A stretch of DNA of 6,819 nucleotides from JBFLXN01 sp040755715 [NCBI: Candidatus Edwardsbacteria bacterium] (GCA_040755715.1 JBFLXN010000146.1:1-6819); one strand, 5' to 3'. Positions 1-6,076 are shown, counted from the stretch's first letter. Numbers and translations: made by a program. The notes: generated by a model not told the origin, from the sequence alone.

Positions 1-475
1 TGAAAATCTGCAAGTTATTCAATTCTGGAAATTTGTCTGATAATGACAAGAGGTCTCGCCAGCTTCTCTTCCAGTCTACAACAAGAAATGGTATCTTCTT
101 TTTTAGAAGTTGTAATGCTAATAAGAAAGCAAGGTTTGTCTTGCCTTCTCCGGTTATGCTGAAAATACCTATTTGTTTTATAAAATCTTCTTGCCTAAGA
201 TATAGTTGAGAAAGTTTTTTGTCATTGTAGATAATATCTCCGAGAAGAAATTCGCCAGAAGCTTGAAGTGCTGAAGGTGGTTGCAATAGAATAGGCTCAT
301 TTTGTAAAGGTGCTTTTCTGAGCAGTTTTTCAGCGATGATTTCAATGTCTAAAGCCAGGTCTTTTCTTCCTTTTTCGTCTTCGGCAAGATAACTATGCCA
401 GAGTTTGTTTGCCCTTTTGCCGATGATTGGCTTTAGTTTCTGGCAAGTCTCAAAGATTTCCATTGTTTTCATCAT
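1..475 (-). CDS. HerA/DUF87-type P-loop ATPase, N-terminal part (runs off the left edge)
   Basis: A minus-strand frame is open from ATG 475-473 to the window edge (158 codons, no stop). It contains a Walker A motif, SITGEGKT, about residues 106-113, preceded by a segment of the type 'GEFLLGD...LRQEDFIKQIGIF' and followed by a beta strand ending in a charged loop, 'FLVVDWKRSWRDLL'. This order (strand, 'TGxGKTN', helix, 'VxDWKxxxRDL') is typical of HerA-like/DUF87 ATPases of the FtsK-HerA superfamily, hexameric motors that move DNA or sometimes act in conjugation-like or defence systems. Walker B and the arginine finger lie outside the window, so the exact family is open. The start overlaps the end of the upstream gene (stop at 450) by 26 bases, implying translational coupling; in-frame ATGs at 472 and 463 are alternatives and none has a strong ribosome binding site. 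Family call fairly confident, role unknown. Confidence 0.75.
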   Translation of the reverse strand, partial: MMKTMEIFETCQKLKPIIGKRANKLWHSYLAEDEKGRKDLALDIEIIAEKLLRKAPLQNEPILLQPPSALQASGEFLLGDIIYNDKKLSQLYLRQEDFIKQIGIFSITGEGKTNLAFLLALQLLKKKIPFLVVDWKRSWRDLLSLSDKFPELNNLQIF

Positions 476-953
476 TTTCTAAGTCTTCTGTTAGATCAGA
501 AGCAAGTAGTTCTTGTCTTTTGCTTAAAGTCCAATATTCTGACAAGGCAGTCATTAGATATTTCTTCAAGAAGCTCATATCACGCCAACATTCCAAAAGC
601 TCTTGTCTTTTTTGTTTTTCTAAGTCAAAGACTTGAGTTTCAAGATGGTTTCTTCTTGGCATGAAAGCCAAGGTCATTTGTAGAGAATAATCTCTTTGGC
701 AATGGGTTCTGATTTGTTCAAGATAACCATCACATTTACAGATGTCTTCGTCTATGCTGTTAATTATATCTGAGTTTACTTTTAGTCTAAGGTTGATTTC
801 GTTGAAAAGTTCCTTTATTGTGGCTTTCAGAACTTTTGTTCTGTCCGAGAAGATTTTTTCTAAAGACTCTGATGGAATGTTTTCTTCAGAAGAAACAATG
901 GATTGAACAGATTGTTCTAAATCAGGATAAAAGCCTCTTTTCAGGGAATCCAT
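450..953 (-). CDS. hypothetical alpha-helical protein, 167 aa
   Basis: I do not recognise this protein. It is 167 residues, charged and almost free of Gly and Pro after the N-terminus, with long helix-forming stretches (residues 30-70 and 105-150) that suggest helical bundles or coiled coils. There is no signal peptide and no membrane segment. A 'CKC...C' cysteine group lies near residues 72-85 in the middle of the chain. The only plausible start is ATG 953-951; no Shine-Dalgarno sequence precedes it, unlike most genes here, and a small inverted repeat AATCC-TAAAT-GGATT straddles the start codon. Its end overlaps the start of the HerA-like ATPase gene, so the two are probably co-translated and may form a complex. 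Small helical partners of HerA-like motors are common, but that role here is inference from position alone. Confidence 0.75.
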   Translation of the reverse strand: MDSLKRGFYPDLEQSVQSIVSSEENIPSESLEKIFSDRTKVLKATIKELFNEINLRLKVNSDIINSIDEDICKCDGYLEQIRTHCQRDYSLQMTLAFMPRRNHLETQVFDLEKQKRQELLECWRDMSFLKKYLMTALSEYWTLSKRQELLASDLTEDLENDENNGNL

Positions 954-1095
954 TTAGGATTGAGTTTAGGGGAGATTAAAAGGGTTGTAGGCAAACTGTA
1001 GCGTGAGAAACAATAGAGAAGTTATGCGTATGGAGAGCGTTAAAAAAGGAACTATTCTAAAAAAGCAAGATTTTTATAAATTTGTTATACAGAGC

Positions 1096-1119
1096 AGAGC
1101 TTTGGAGAGACGAAGCTCT
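1096..1119. other. short hairpin after the XRE gene
   Basis: AGAGCTT and AAGCTCT form 7-bp arms with about ten bases between them, immediately after the stop of the XRE gene. No run of T follows on the minus strand, so it is not a clear intrinsic terminator; it might stabilise the 3' end of the mRNA. Apart from this hairpin I see nothing in the 169-base gap 954-1122, and no convincing promoter for the 450-953 gene. Confidence 0.3.
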
Positions 1120-1122
1120 TAA

Positions 1123-1461
1123 CTATCTTATACACCTTTCCACTGTTTTAGCAATTTCTAAGATAAGTTTTGCCTGTTTTATATTTCCTCTTTTTAAGAT
1201 AGCTGTGATTTCCGCTGTCAAGGTTTCCTTCATAGTTGCGGCTTCCTTCCCCTTGGGAAAAGCAAAAAGCTCAGACAGAGAAATCCCAAGTGCGTAGGCA
1301 ATCTTGGCTAATGTTGTATAAGTCGGGTTAGTCTCTGCTCTTTCAATCTCTCCAATATACTTTGGATTCATTTCCGCAAGTTCCGAGAGTTTTTCTTGTG
1401 TCATCTTTCTTGCTTTTCTCAGAGCTCTGACTCTTTTCCCTAAATTCTTTAACTGATCCAT
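1123..1461 (-). CDS. XRE-family helix-turn-helix transcriptional regulator
   Basis: This 112-residue protein has a classic Cro/C1-type HTH over residues 5-63: 'LGKRVRALRKARKMTQEKLSELA' (helices 1-2), 'NPKYIGEIERAETNPT' (recognition helix and turn) and 'LAKIAYALGISLSELF' (helices 4-5). The remaining 45 residues are helical and probably dimerise. ATG 1461-1459 was chosen as start: an AGGAGG (1472-1477 on the complement) lies 10 bases upstream. A TTG one codon earlier (1464-1462) sits 7 bases from the same site and is also possible. The gene points away from the lipoprotein genes, and a perfect palindrome lies in the shared promoter region, so it probably represses the divergent promoter and perhaps itself. 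Downstream, in the same direction, are the helical protein and the HerA-like ATPase, which it may also control. Family is secure; targets are inferred. Confidence 0.93.
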   Translation of the reverse strand: MDQLKNLGKRVRALRKARKMTQEKLSELAEMNPKYIGEIERAETNPTYTTLAKIAYALGISLSELFAFPKGKEAATMKETLTAEITAILKRGNIKQAKLILEIAKTVERCIR

Positions 1462-1520
1462 CAAAAGAAGCCCTCCTTTTTTAGATATAGGATAACAAAA
1501 AGAGAGCCTGAAAAAAACTT

Positions 1521-1547
1521 TTTATATACTCATTTTTCTCTTGACAA
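1521..1547 (-). promoter_or_regulatory. candidate promoter of the XRE gene
   Basis: On the minus strand TTGTCA (complement of 1542-1547) and TATAAA (complement of 1521-1526) are separated by 15 bases, a short spacer. The -35 box overlaps the -35 box of the divergent plus-strand promoter because TTGACAA is nearly self-complementary. The leader to the start codon is about 55 bases and contains the AGGAGG site. Confidence 0.4.
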
Positions 1548-1570
1548 ATACCGTCTAAAAATAGTATTTT
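1541..1570 (+). promoter_or_regulatory. candidate promoter of the lipoprotein genes
   Basis: A consensus -35 box TTGACA (1541-1546) is followed after 18 bases by TATTTT (1565-1570) as a weak -10; TAGTAT (1562-1567, spacer 15) is an alternative. Whichever is used lies inside the palindrome 1561-1577, so a protein bound there should block RNA polymerase. The transcript would have a leader of more than 200 bases before the first clear gene at 1789. Confidence 0.45.
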
Positions 1571-1577
1571 ATACTAT
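1561..1577. promoter_or_regulatory. palindromic operator, probably for the XRE regulator
   Basis: ATAGTAT-TTT-ATACTAT is a perfect 7-bp inverted repeat with a 3-base centre, a size typical for a dimer of an XRE-type repressor. It covers the -10 region of the plus-strand promoter and lies about 100 bases upstream of the XRE start. Binding by the neighbouring XRE protein is inferred from position only. Confidence 0.5.
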
Positions 1578-1625
1578 GAAGGTAGTTAAACCCGAGACAC
1601 TAACGGAAAGTCTTATTAGAAGAGA

Positions 1626-1703
1626 AAGGAGGTGATGCAAGCCTATTACAGTGGAACATTTATTTCTGAATACCTGTGCCCAAAGGCAATTGTTTTGCTG
1701 TAA
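1626..1703 (+). other. extended Shine-Dalgarno sequence and 22-codon leader ORF
   Basis: AAGGAGGTGAT matches the 16S anti-Shine-Dalgarno end over its full length, the strongest such site in the window, but no gene follows at the usual distance. ATG 1635-1637 overlaps the site (2 bases after AGGAGG) and opens a 22-codon frame (MQAYYSGTFISEYLCPKAIVLL) ending at TAA 1701-1703. The spacing is too short for efficient initiation. It may be a leader peptide, the remnant of a broken gene, or an unused site. The stretch 1578-1788 holds nothing else that I recognise. Confidence 0.25.
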
Positions 1704-1788
1704 GCAGGCAAGAAAGTAGGAAAAAAAGCAAAATAGAAAGCAAGAAAAAATATGGAAGATTAAAGATGGCACAGGAAAAGGAGGAAAA

Positions 1789-2250
1789 ATGCCTAGGAAG
1801 AGAATTATCTTGAAAAGAGCACTCACGCTATTCACTTTGATTCTCTCATTGATTCCATTGGGGTGTGAGGAGTATTTAGGGGAGTATTTAAGGGAACCTT
1901 ATAGTAGTACACCAACAACGCAGTACACGCCAACCGAGAAAATGGAGACTACCCTTCCAACTATAAATATTACTTCCCCTTCTAAAGATTCTCACTTCCC
2001 CTGGGGAGGAACAGCTGTTATCAGAGTGAATGCTTATGACGCGAGTGGCATTCAGAAAGTTACTTTCTCTGCTATCCCGGGGGGACATTCATATACAGCC
2101 TACAGTGAGCCCTGGGAGTGGTATTGGAGGCTTCCAGGAAGAAGCGGAGATGGAGGGGCACAGTGGTACAGTATAACAGCGACAGCTTATGACAATTACG
2201 GCAACTCACGGTCAACTTCAATTCACATTAGGGTTGGTAAAGAGTATTAG
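1789..2250 (+). CDS. secreted, probably lipid-anchored protein with an Ig-like domain
   Basis: The 153-residue product begins with a basic N-region (PRKR...KR), a hydrophobic stretch at residues 11-25 and Cys26 after 'LIPLG'. This resembles a signal peptidase II site, although Pro rather than Leu/Val/Ile stands at -3, so lipidation is likely but not certain. A Thr/Ser/Pro-rich linker (about 36-58) leads to one beta-sandwich domain (about 58-150) with the pattern 'PTINITSP...GGTAVIRVNAYDASGIQKVTF...WYSITATAYDNYGNSRSTSIHIRV', typical of bacterial Ig-like repeats (Big_9-like) found in surface proteins. A single such domain probably binds a partner or a polysaccharide at the cell surface. AGGAGG at 1779-1784 precedes the ATG by 4 bases. 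It lies downstream of the operator-controlled promoter and is followed 153 bases later by a second lipoprotein, probably in one transcription unit. Confidence 0.85.
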   Translation: MPRKRIILKRALTLFTLILSLIPLGCEEYLGEYLREPYSSTPTTQYTPTEKMETTLPTINITSPSKDSHFPWGGTAVIRVNAYDASGIQKVTFSAIPGGHSYTAYSEPWEWYWRLPGRSGDGGAQWYSITATAYDNYGNSRSTSIHIRVGKEY

Positions 2251-2403
2251 AGACAAAGTAAAGAGGGTAAGTTCTTTGGTTTTTGTTTTAGAAGAAAAAG
2301 TGGAGCTGGAGAGTGAAACCTTCACATTTTCTTATTTCCGAAAATTCACACTCAAGTTCTTCCGAAGAGTCTGTTAAAGCAGATAGGCAAGAAAGGAGAC
2401 CAT

Positions 2404-2862
2404 ATGAAACACATAGGATTTCTTGCGGCGACTGTTCTTATAATACTGCAGGGTTGTGCTGGGGTCTTGGAACAATTTGAAACATCATCTACTGGGCGTT
2501 CAGCCGAAATGGAACATGACGCTAGAATAGCAAATGTTAATGCGAGTCGGGAAGTAACATATACCGTCGCTTTATCCACGATTCAAGAATATGGATTTCC
2601 CGTCGAGAGTGCAAGCGAGACAGGAGTGATTGTGACCGGCTGGGCTAATGCTCCTATTCTTGGTGGAGGAGGAGAATGGAAGGTAACGATTACGATTGGT
2701 CCCACATGTAACGGTTCAATGCTCAGTCTAGTAGGCACCCACCGAGAGACAGGATGGGATGGCACAATGCAGGTTAAAACGATAGGCAGGTGGGATAGTT
2801 ACTTACTGGATAAACTGGAAAAGATAAAGAATACAATAAAAAGAAGAGCAGAAGGTCACTAG
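2404..2862 (+). CDS. predicted lipoprotein, 152 aa, function unknown
   Basis: The product starts with a short signal peptide and a good lipobox, L15-Q16-G17-C18, so mature Cys18 should be lipidated; Ala at +2 fits outer-membrane retention in a diderm. After a polar linker, residues 48-125 show an alpha/beta pattern: helix 'VTYTVALSTIQEYGFPVESA', strand 'TGVIVTGWAN', and 'GGGGEWKVTITIGP...GSMLSLVGTHRE'. Helix, then 'G(F/V)xVxxxSxxTGVIxT', then antiparallel strands is a layout found in many small envelope lipoproteins and recalls the helix-grip domains of BamC, but I cannot assign a family. The C-terminus is a basic amphipathic helix. AAGGAGA at 2393-2399 precedes the ATG at good spacing. It probably shares a transcript with the Ig-like lipoprotein and ends before the hairpin at 2967. 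The 153-base gap 2251-2403 shows nothing more than this ribosome binding site. Confidence 0.85.
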   Translation: MKHIGFLAATVLIILQGCAGVLEQFETSSTGRSAEMEHDARIANVNASREVTYTVALSTIQEYGFPVESASETGVIVTGWANAPILGGGGEWKVTITIGPTCNGSMLSLVGTHRETGWDGTMQVKTIGRWDSYLLDKLEKIKNTIKRRAEGH

Positions 2863-2966
2863 TGCGTGTTACTAATTCTATCGCTTGCAGGCAGGGCAGT
2901 TTCAAGATGTGGAGAAGATGGTGGTTGTTAGGTGAGCAAGGTTTGGCAAGATTTGTGAGGAAAAGG

Positions 2967-2994
2967 AAAGAGCCGTCGGCGACGACGGCTCTTT
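2967..2994. terminator. bidirectional intrinsic terminator with a GNRA tetraloop
   Basis: AAAGAGCCGTCG and CGACGGCTCTTT form a perfect 12-bp stem closed by the loop GCGA, a stable GNRA tetraloop. The stem ends in A/T pairs, which give a short T run on either strand (CTTTT on plus, CTTT on minus). It lies between the converging lipoprotein genes (end 2862) and the minus-strand block (last stop 3072), so it can end both transcripts. I see no gene in 2863-3071. Confidence 0.9.
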
Positions 2995-3071
2995 TCACAT
3001 AAATCTTGAGGCTATATCATGGATTTCTTTTAGTCTCCAAATGGATTTGAAAAAGACAGGGCTAAAGAAGT

Positions 3072-3356
3072 TTAGCTGATTTTCCAGCAGATGAAAGTTT
3101 GAGTATCAGCTATGACACCAGCATACTTCTCACGCAATCCCTTCATCACAAAATTACCAATTTGTTCTATGCTGTGTGAATTCACGAGCAGGACACAGTC
3201 GAAATACCCTCCACAGGCAAGCGCAAGTTCTACTTTTGGCTCAGAAGTTGATTGCCCATAATCCTGGCAAATTTCCTTTACGTCTTTGTTCATCTGTGGT
3301 AAGTTTTGGGAATGCGCTTTCAAGAACACTATTGCGTAGGTGTTTGTGTTTTTCAT
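3072..3356 (-). CDS. stand-alone Lrp/AsnC-type ligand-binding (RAM) domain protein
   Basis: The 94-residue product matches the C-terminal effector-binding domain of Lrp/AsnC regulators without any HTH: strand 'TYAIVFLKA' (6-14), helix (20-33), strand 'KVELALACGGYFDCVLLV' (41-58) with the characteristic G-x-(Y/F)-D turn at 50-53, helix 'SIEQIGNFVMKGLRE' (62-76) and last strand 'AGVIADTQTFICWKI' with the GVxxTxT-like pattern. Such domains form a ferredoxin-like alpha/beta dimer that can bind amino acids at the subunit interface. ATG 3356-3354 was chosen because it overlaps the TAA of the metallopeptidase-like gene (TAATG) and is preceded by a run of AGG triplets; a GTG at 3410 in the same frame would add 18 residues lying inside the upstream gene and is unlikely. 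The coupling suggests it senses a small molecule for, or binds to, the peptidase-like protein. It is the last gene before the terminator. Confidence 0.82.
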   Translation of the reverse strand: MKNTNTYAIVFLKAHSQNLPQMNKDVKEICQDYGQSTSEPKVELALACGGYFDCVLLVNSHSIEQIGNFVMKGLREKYAGVIADTQTFICWKIS

Positions 3357-4939
3357 TAGCCTCCTCCTCGGGTTATGGTAGAAAGCGCGCCACTCAAAGC
3401 TAGGCGCCACCCGATGTGCCCTGACATTTCTTCCTTTCGGTCAGTGTACAATTCCTTCCACCAAAGGGCATTAATTATTCTGTCTATGCTGACAGAATCT
3501 CCAAAGAATACTGTGCCTGTTTTAAGCTGACCCCATACGCTTTGGAGTTTTTCTAACCATACTTTCTCTCCTTCCTCCTTAATCTTTTTCCAACAAGTAT
3601 CTGTCATTGTGTCAGACAATGTTTCACACGCACGAACGAAAAGATTGAAATTTTGGTTTAGCCAGAAGGCAAGACTGCGGCACGCAGGGTCGTTGTCTGC
3701 TTCAATATGGGAAAAGCGTTTTTTCAACTCTTGAGTCTGCTTTTTGATATCGTCTGGGATACGCTGAAAACCTCCACTCTCCCGAAGAAGTCTTAGCATT
3801 AACTCCCTTCTAACACACGGTGGGGGATGGGTTACAAGGGCTCCTGGAAGTCTGACGAGGCTAATAGTCGCAGTTTGCCATGCACTTGGTCTGTTCAGGA
3901 ATGCCCAAAGGTAAGCTGGTCCCAGGAGGACTGTAGCACACACATCGGCAAGAAACTCACCAGTCCATCGCAGAGCAGAATCAGCAAAAGCTTTTTCAAA
4001 AATCCGGAAGTGACAGTCTTCCAGAAAATGTCCGTAATGTTCTATTCCACGCCCCATCCAGTCCTGAGACTCTTTACGGACGGTTCTGAAGAAGTCAGTA
4101 AGGCTGGTGAGAATCTGGGTATAAGATTCTAGCAAAAGCAGGAAGTTGGAACCAAGCAATTTCTTAATATCTGATAGAATCGTATCCTCGGTTCGCTCAC
4201 AAGAATTTCTATTTTCCTTTAAATAATCGCAAGCCGCTTTGAGCAAATATTCTATTCTGTGAAAATGCTCGTGTGCGATAGCCGGACAGTAGCGAATCTG
4301 AGCCGGAGTCCATCTCGGAAGGGTTATCCAAGACATCGTCAAGACCCACTCCATAGTTAATTTCTGCAGGTCTACTGGCAGTTGCCAAGGAAATGGTTGA
4401 AGTGTATACCTCTCAAATGCTGACACAGCCAATATCGGAGGAATACTACGAAGTCGACCAAAGAATGCCGAGACCCTGTTGTGTAACCAGCAATTGAGGG
4501 TTTCGATTGATTGTATGGCTTCAGCAAAATCGGGATGAACTTCCCCCAGTGGGAACGAATGAACCAAGGCGTTTCCCGCCAACTTTGGACTTCTCGCTCT
4601 TCTGGAGACTAATTCAGTCGTATAGTTCTGCATCATAATCGGCATTAATCTCAGAAGACTGGTCGTCCGCAGTAGATGGTTGAAATCTCCTGACCTCAGG
4701 TCACTTTCTTCTCTGTCAAAGTAGACATTCAAGTATTCTCGGACACAGTTAGCCCAAGTCTCTCCGTAAAGTATAAGTGGGTTCTTTGTCTCAGAGTTTG
4801 CTAAAGTCTTTGATACGATCCCCACATATTGAAGTTCAGCGACAAGAAATTGTTTTGCTTCTTCTGCGAATAGCTGTATCTCCTTTTCAATAGAGGATTT
4901 CCATCCTAAACTCTCCTGTGCTGCCACACTGTTTCCCAT
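3356..4939 (-). CDS. M48-like putative zinc metallopeptidase, 527 aa
   Basis: Three motifs appear in gluzincin order (numbering from ATG 4939): HEHFH at 223-227, a zinc-site HExxH; 'GEFLADVCA' at 327-335, where E328 would be the third zinc ligand as in the ExxxD helix of M48 enzymes; and 'THPPPCVRREL' at 370-380, like the THPPxxxR segment of HtpX/M48 proteins. About 100 residues separate HExxH from the third ligand, more than usual, so the core carries an insertion. The long N-terminal part is helical, with no signal peptide; hydrophobic stretches near 'PILAVSAFERY' and 'ATVLLGPAYLWAFL' look buried rather than membrane-spanning, so a cytoplasmic enzyme is likely. TTG 4954 is a longer alternative start, but it overlaps the GGAG that lies 9 bases before ATG 4939, so the ATG is preferred. 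It follows a winged-helix gene by 26 bases and is coupled to a RAM-domain gene, suggesting a ligand- and regulator-controlled protease. Substrate unknown. Confidence 0.75.
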   Translation of the reverse strand: MGNSVAAQESLGWKSSIEKEIQLFAEEAKQFLVAELQYVGIVSKTLANSETKNPLILYGETWANCVREYLNVYFDREESDLRSGDFNHLLRTTSLLRLMPIMMQNYTTELVSRRARSPKLAGNALVHSFPLGEVHPDFAEAIQSIETLNCWLHNRVSAFFGRLRSIPPILAVSAFERYTLQPFPWQLPVDLQKLTMEWVLTMSWITLPRWTPAQIRYCPAIAHEHFHRIEYLLKAACDYLKENRNSCERTEDTILSDIKKLLGSNFLLLLESYTQILTSLTDFFRTVRKESQDWMGRGIEHYGHFLEDCHFRIFEKAFADSALRWTGEFLADVCATVLLGPAYLWAFLNRPSAWQTATISLVRLPGALVTHPPPCVRRELMLRLLRESGGFQRIPDDIKKQTQELKKRFSHIEADNDPACRSLAFWLNQNFNLFVRACETLSDTMTDTCWKKIKEEGEKVWLEKLQSVWGQLKTGTVFFGDSVSIDRIINALWWKELYTDRKEEMSGHIGWRLALSGALSTITRGGG

Positions 4940-4945
4940 ACAGTG
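4927..4945 (-). promoter_or_regulatory. inverted repeat around the start codon of the peptidase-like gene
   Basis: CACTGT and ACAGTG are perfect 6-bp arms with a 7-base spacer that contains the ATG (complement of 4937-4939). In mRNA the start codon would sit in the loop, just downstream of GGAG. It could tune initiation or be an operator half-site pair; either role is inferred from position. Confidence 0.3.
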
Positions 4946-4965
4946 AAACTCCAAAAGATAATGTC

Positions 4966-5331
4966 TTACTGTATATAGTAAACGTTTTTTTGTTCTTTAG
5001 TCTCAACTCTAAAATCCCCTTTTTCTTTCAGTCCAGACAGGTCCTTAAGGACTTGAGAGCGCATCGATGCCGGGTACTGGTCCAGAATTTCTTGCTCTTC
5101 TGCTTTTCCACCACGAGATCTTACAAAATCAACGATAGAATCCACCCTAGTTGGAGAAGTTCTATAGAACAATCTGTCTTGTCTTAGAGCATCTGCGACC
5201 GCAGGACCGTAGAGTTCTCTTAGTTCCTCCAACGAAGGAACAATGCTCTCTGTAATGATTTCCTCGATAGTCGTGTATTTTAGATCTGGAAGCGGAAACC
5301 TAAGTTCCTCAACGCGTTTTTGTTCCTGCAT
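4966..5331 (-). CDS. small winged-helix protein, 121 aa
   Basis: The N-terminal half (1-60) is helical, with 'TIEEIITESIVPSLEELRELYGPAVADALRQDRLFY', and may be a dimerisation or partner-binding region. Residues 62-121 read as a winged helix: helix 1 'RVDSIVDFVRSRGG', helix 2 'EEQEILDQYP', helix 3 'MRSQVLKDLSGLKEKG', and a beta wing 'DFRVETKEQKNVYYIQ' that ends the protein. Such domains bind DNA or, less often, protein. A strong ribosome binding site (AAGGAGGTG, 7 bases from ATG 5331-5329) precedes it. Its stop is 26 bases upstream of the metallopeptidase-like gene, so the two are almost certainly co-transcribed; a pairing of a DNA-binding protein with a peptidase recalls regulator/protease switches such as ImmR/ImmA, although neither sequence belongs to those families. 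The specific role is unknown. Confidence 0.75.
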   Translation of the reverse strand: MQEQKRVEELRFPLPDLKYTTIEEIITESIVPSLEELRELYGPAVADALRQDRLFYRTSPTRVDSIVDFVRSRGGKAEEQEILDQYPASMRSQVLKDLSGLKEKGDFRVETKEQKNVYYIQ

Positions 5332-5361
5332 TTCTTCACCTCCTTATACAGTTTCTTTTTC

Positions 5362-5437
5362 TTAACTATATAAATTTTAGTATCAGATAGCTATATTTTC
5401 TTCCATTGATAGTTATTCTCCGAAAATCAAACTATCA
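5362..5437 (-). promoter_or_regulatory. cluster of AACTAT/ATAGTT boxes between two winged-helix genes
   Basis: TGATAGTT (5407-5414) and AACTATCA (5430-5437) form an 8-bp inverted repeat across the stop codon of the upstream gene. Further copies of the core follow towards the next gene: ATAGCTAT (5387-5394, self-complementary) and TTAACTATAT (5362-5371), whose complement contains TATAGT, a possible -10 box without a clear -35. The 81-base gap therefore may hold an operator array or a weak regulated promoter. No terminator is visible. Confidence 0.3.
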
Positions 5438-6006
5438 GGTATTTGATATGAATCCAAACCATTTTCATAAAGTTCTTTGATGATTAGCTTGTCTCTTTGC
5501 CATAACTCTCGATTGATTTTCACGCGTTCTTTAATGATTGATAAGTACTTATTTTCTATTAATTTTTGAATCCTTTCTCGCAATTCTTTTGTGTCATAAC
5601 TAATACCAGTTAATTTTTTTATTTTTGCCTTGAATCTGTTAAGCCCAGTCGAATTTGTCCCCTTCAGATAGCTGCCCCTATCACTTAGATAATCCACAAT
5701 TAACAATAACTGGGCATCTCTCTTTCCCATCTTGGCAAAACATTTGTAAATCTTTAGCGTTCCTTTTCTCCGCGAGCCTGTCAATATGTTTCTTTTGAGC
5801 AGAGCTTTTTCCATTTGCTCTATCGCAGGTCGCGTCCTCTTCAATAACTTCGCAAGTTCATCAAGACAAGGATAAATACTTTCTTGATTGATATATTTCA
5901 TTGCCTCAGTCAAACATTTGGCTGCACGTTCCGGCACAGTGTTTCTTCTATGCACATCCAGAAAATGAATTGCTTTGCCTAACCTTATCTTGGATTCTCT
6001 TGGCAT
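5413..6006 (-). CDS. basic protein with probable tandem winged-helix domains, 197 aa
   Basis: I do not recognise the family. The 197-residue protein is rich in Lys and Arg. Residues about 33-90 look like a winged helix: 'AMKYINQESIYPCLDELAKLLKRTRPAIEQMEKALLKRNILTG', with 'RPAIEQMEKALLKRN' as recognition helix, then a basic wing 'SRRKGTLKIYK'. Residues about 98-165 show a second helix-helix-helix-strand unit, 'DAQLLLIVDYLSDRG...DTKELRERIQKLIENKYLSIIKERVKI'. Two such domains in a small basic protein suit a transcription factor or the initiator of a mobile element. AAGGA lies 10 bases before ATG 6006-6004. A good promoter stands upstream with a leader of about 100 bases, and the next gene follows after 81 bases, so this is the first gene of the peptidase-containing operon. 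It is not a tyrosine integrase: no R...HxxR...Y pattern is present. Confidence 0.7.
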   Translation of the reverse strand: MPRESKIRLGKAIHFLDVHRRNTVPERAAKCLTEAMKYINQESIYPCLDELAKLLKRTRPAIEQMEKALLKRNILTGSRRKGTLKIYKCFAKMGKRDAQLLLIVDYLSDRGSYLKGTNSTGLNRFKAKIKKLTGISYDTKELRERIQKLIENKYLSIIKERVKINRELWQRDKLIIKELYENGLDSYQIPDSLIFGE

Positions 6007-6076
6007 GTTTTGTTATTCCTTTTCTTTAAACTTAATCTTCATTTAGAGTGAGAGTTTAACTATATTTTATACATTG

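Noticed and set aside
1082-1297. Plus-strand open frame of 71 codons
   Set aside because: It lies antisense to the XRE gene, which has a clear domain and a ribosome binding site.
1569-1835. Minus-strand open frame of 88 codons rich in Phe, Leu and Cys
   Set aside because: It overlaps the lipoprotein start and leader on the other strand, has no ribosome binding site and reflects A-rich plus-strand sequence.
2311-2331. GTGAA-ACC-TTCAC hairpin followed by ATTTTC as a terminator between the lipoprotein genes
   Set aside because: The stem has only five pairs and the T run is short, so it is too weak to call.
2189-2377. Plus-strand open frame of 62 codons overlapping the end of the Ig-like lipoprotein gene
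   Set aside because: It starts inside the lipoprotein gene in another frame without a ribosome binding site and shows no recognisable domain.
3827-4132. Plus-strand open frame of 101 codons
   Set aside because: It is antisense to the HExxH protein, whose motifs prove the minus strand is coding there.
5413-6006. Tyrosine or serine integrase as partner of the att-like site
   Set aside because: The protein lacks the R...HxxR...Y residues of tyrosine integrases and any serine-recombinase pattern; it reads as winged-helix.
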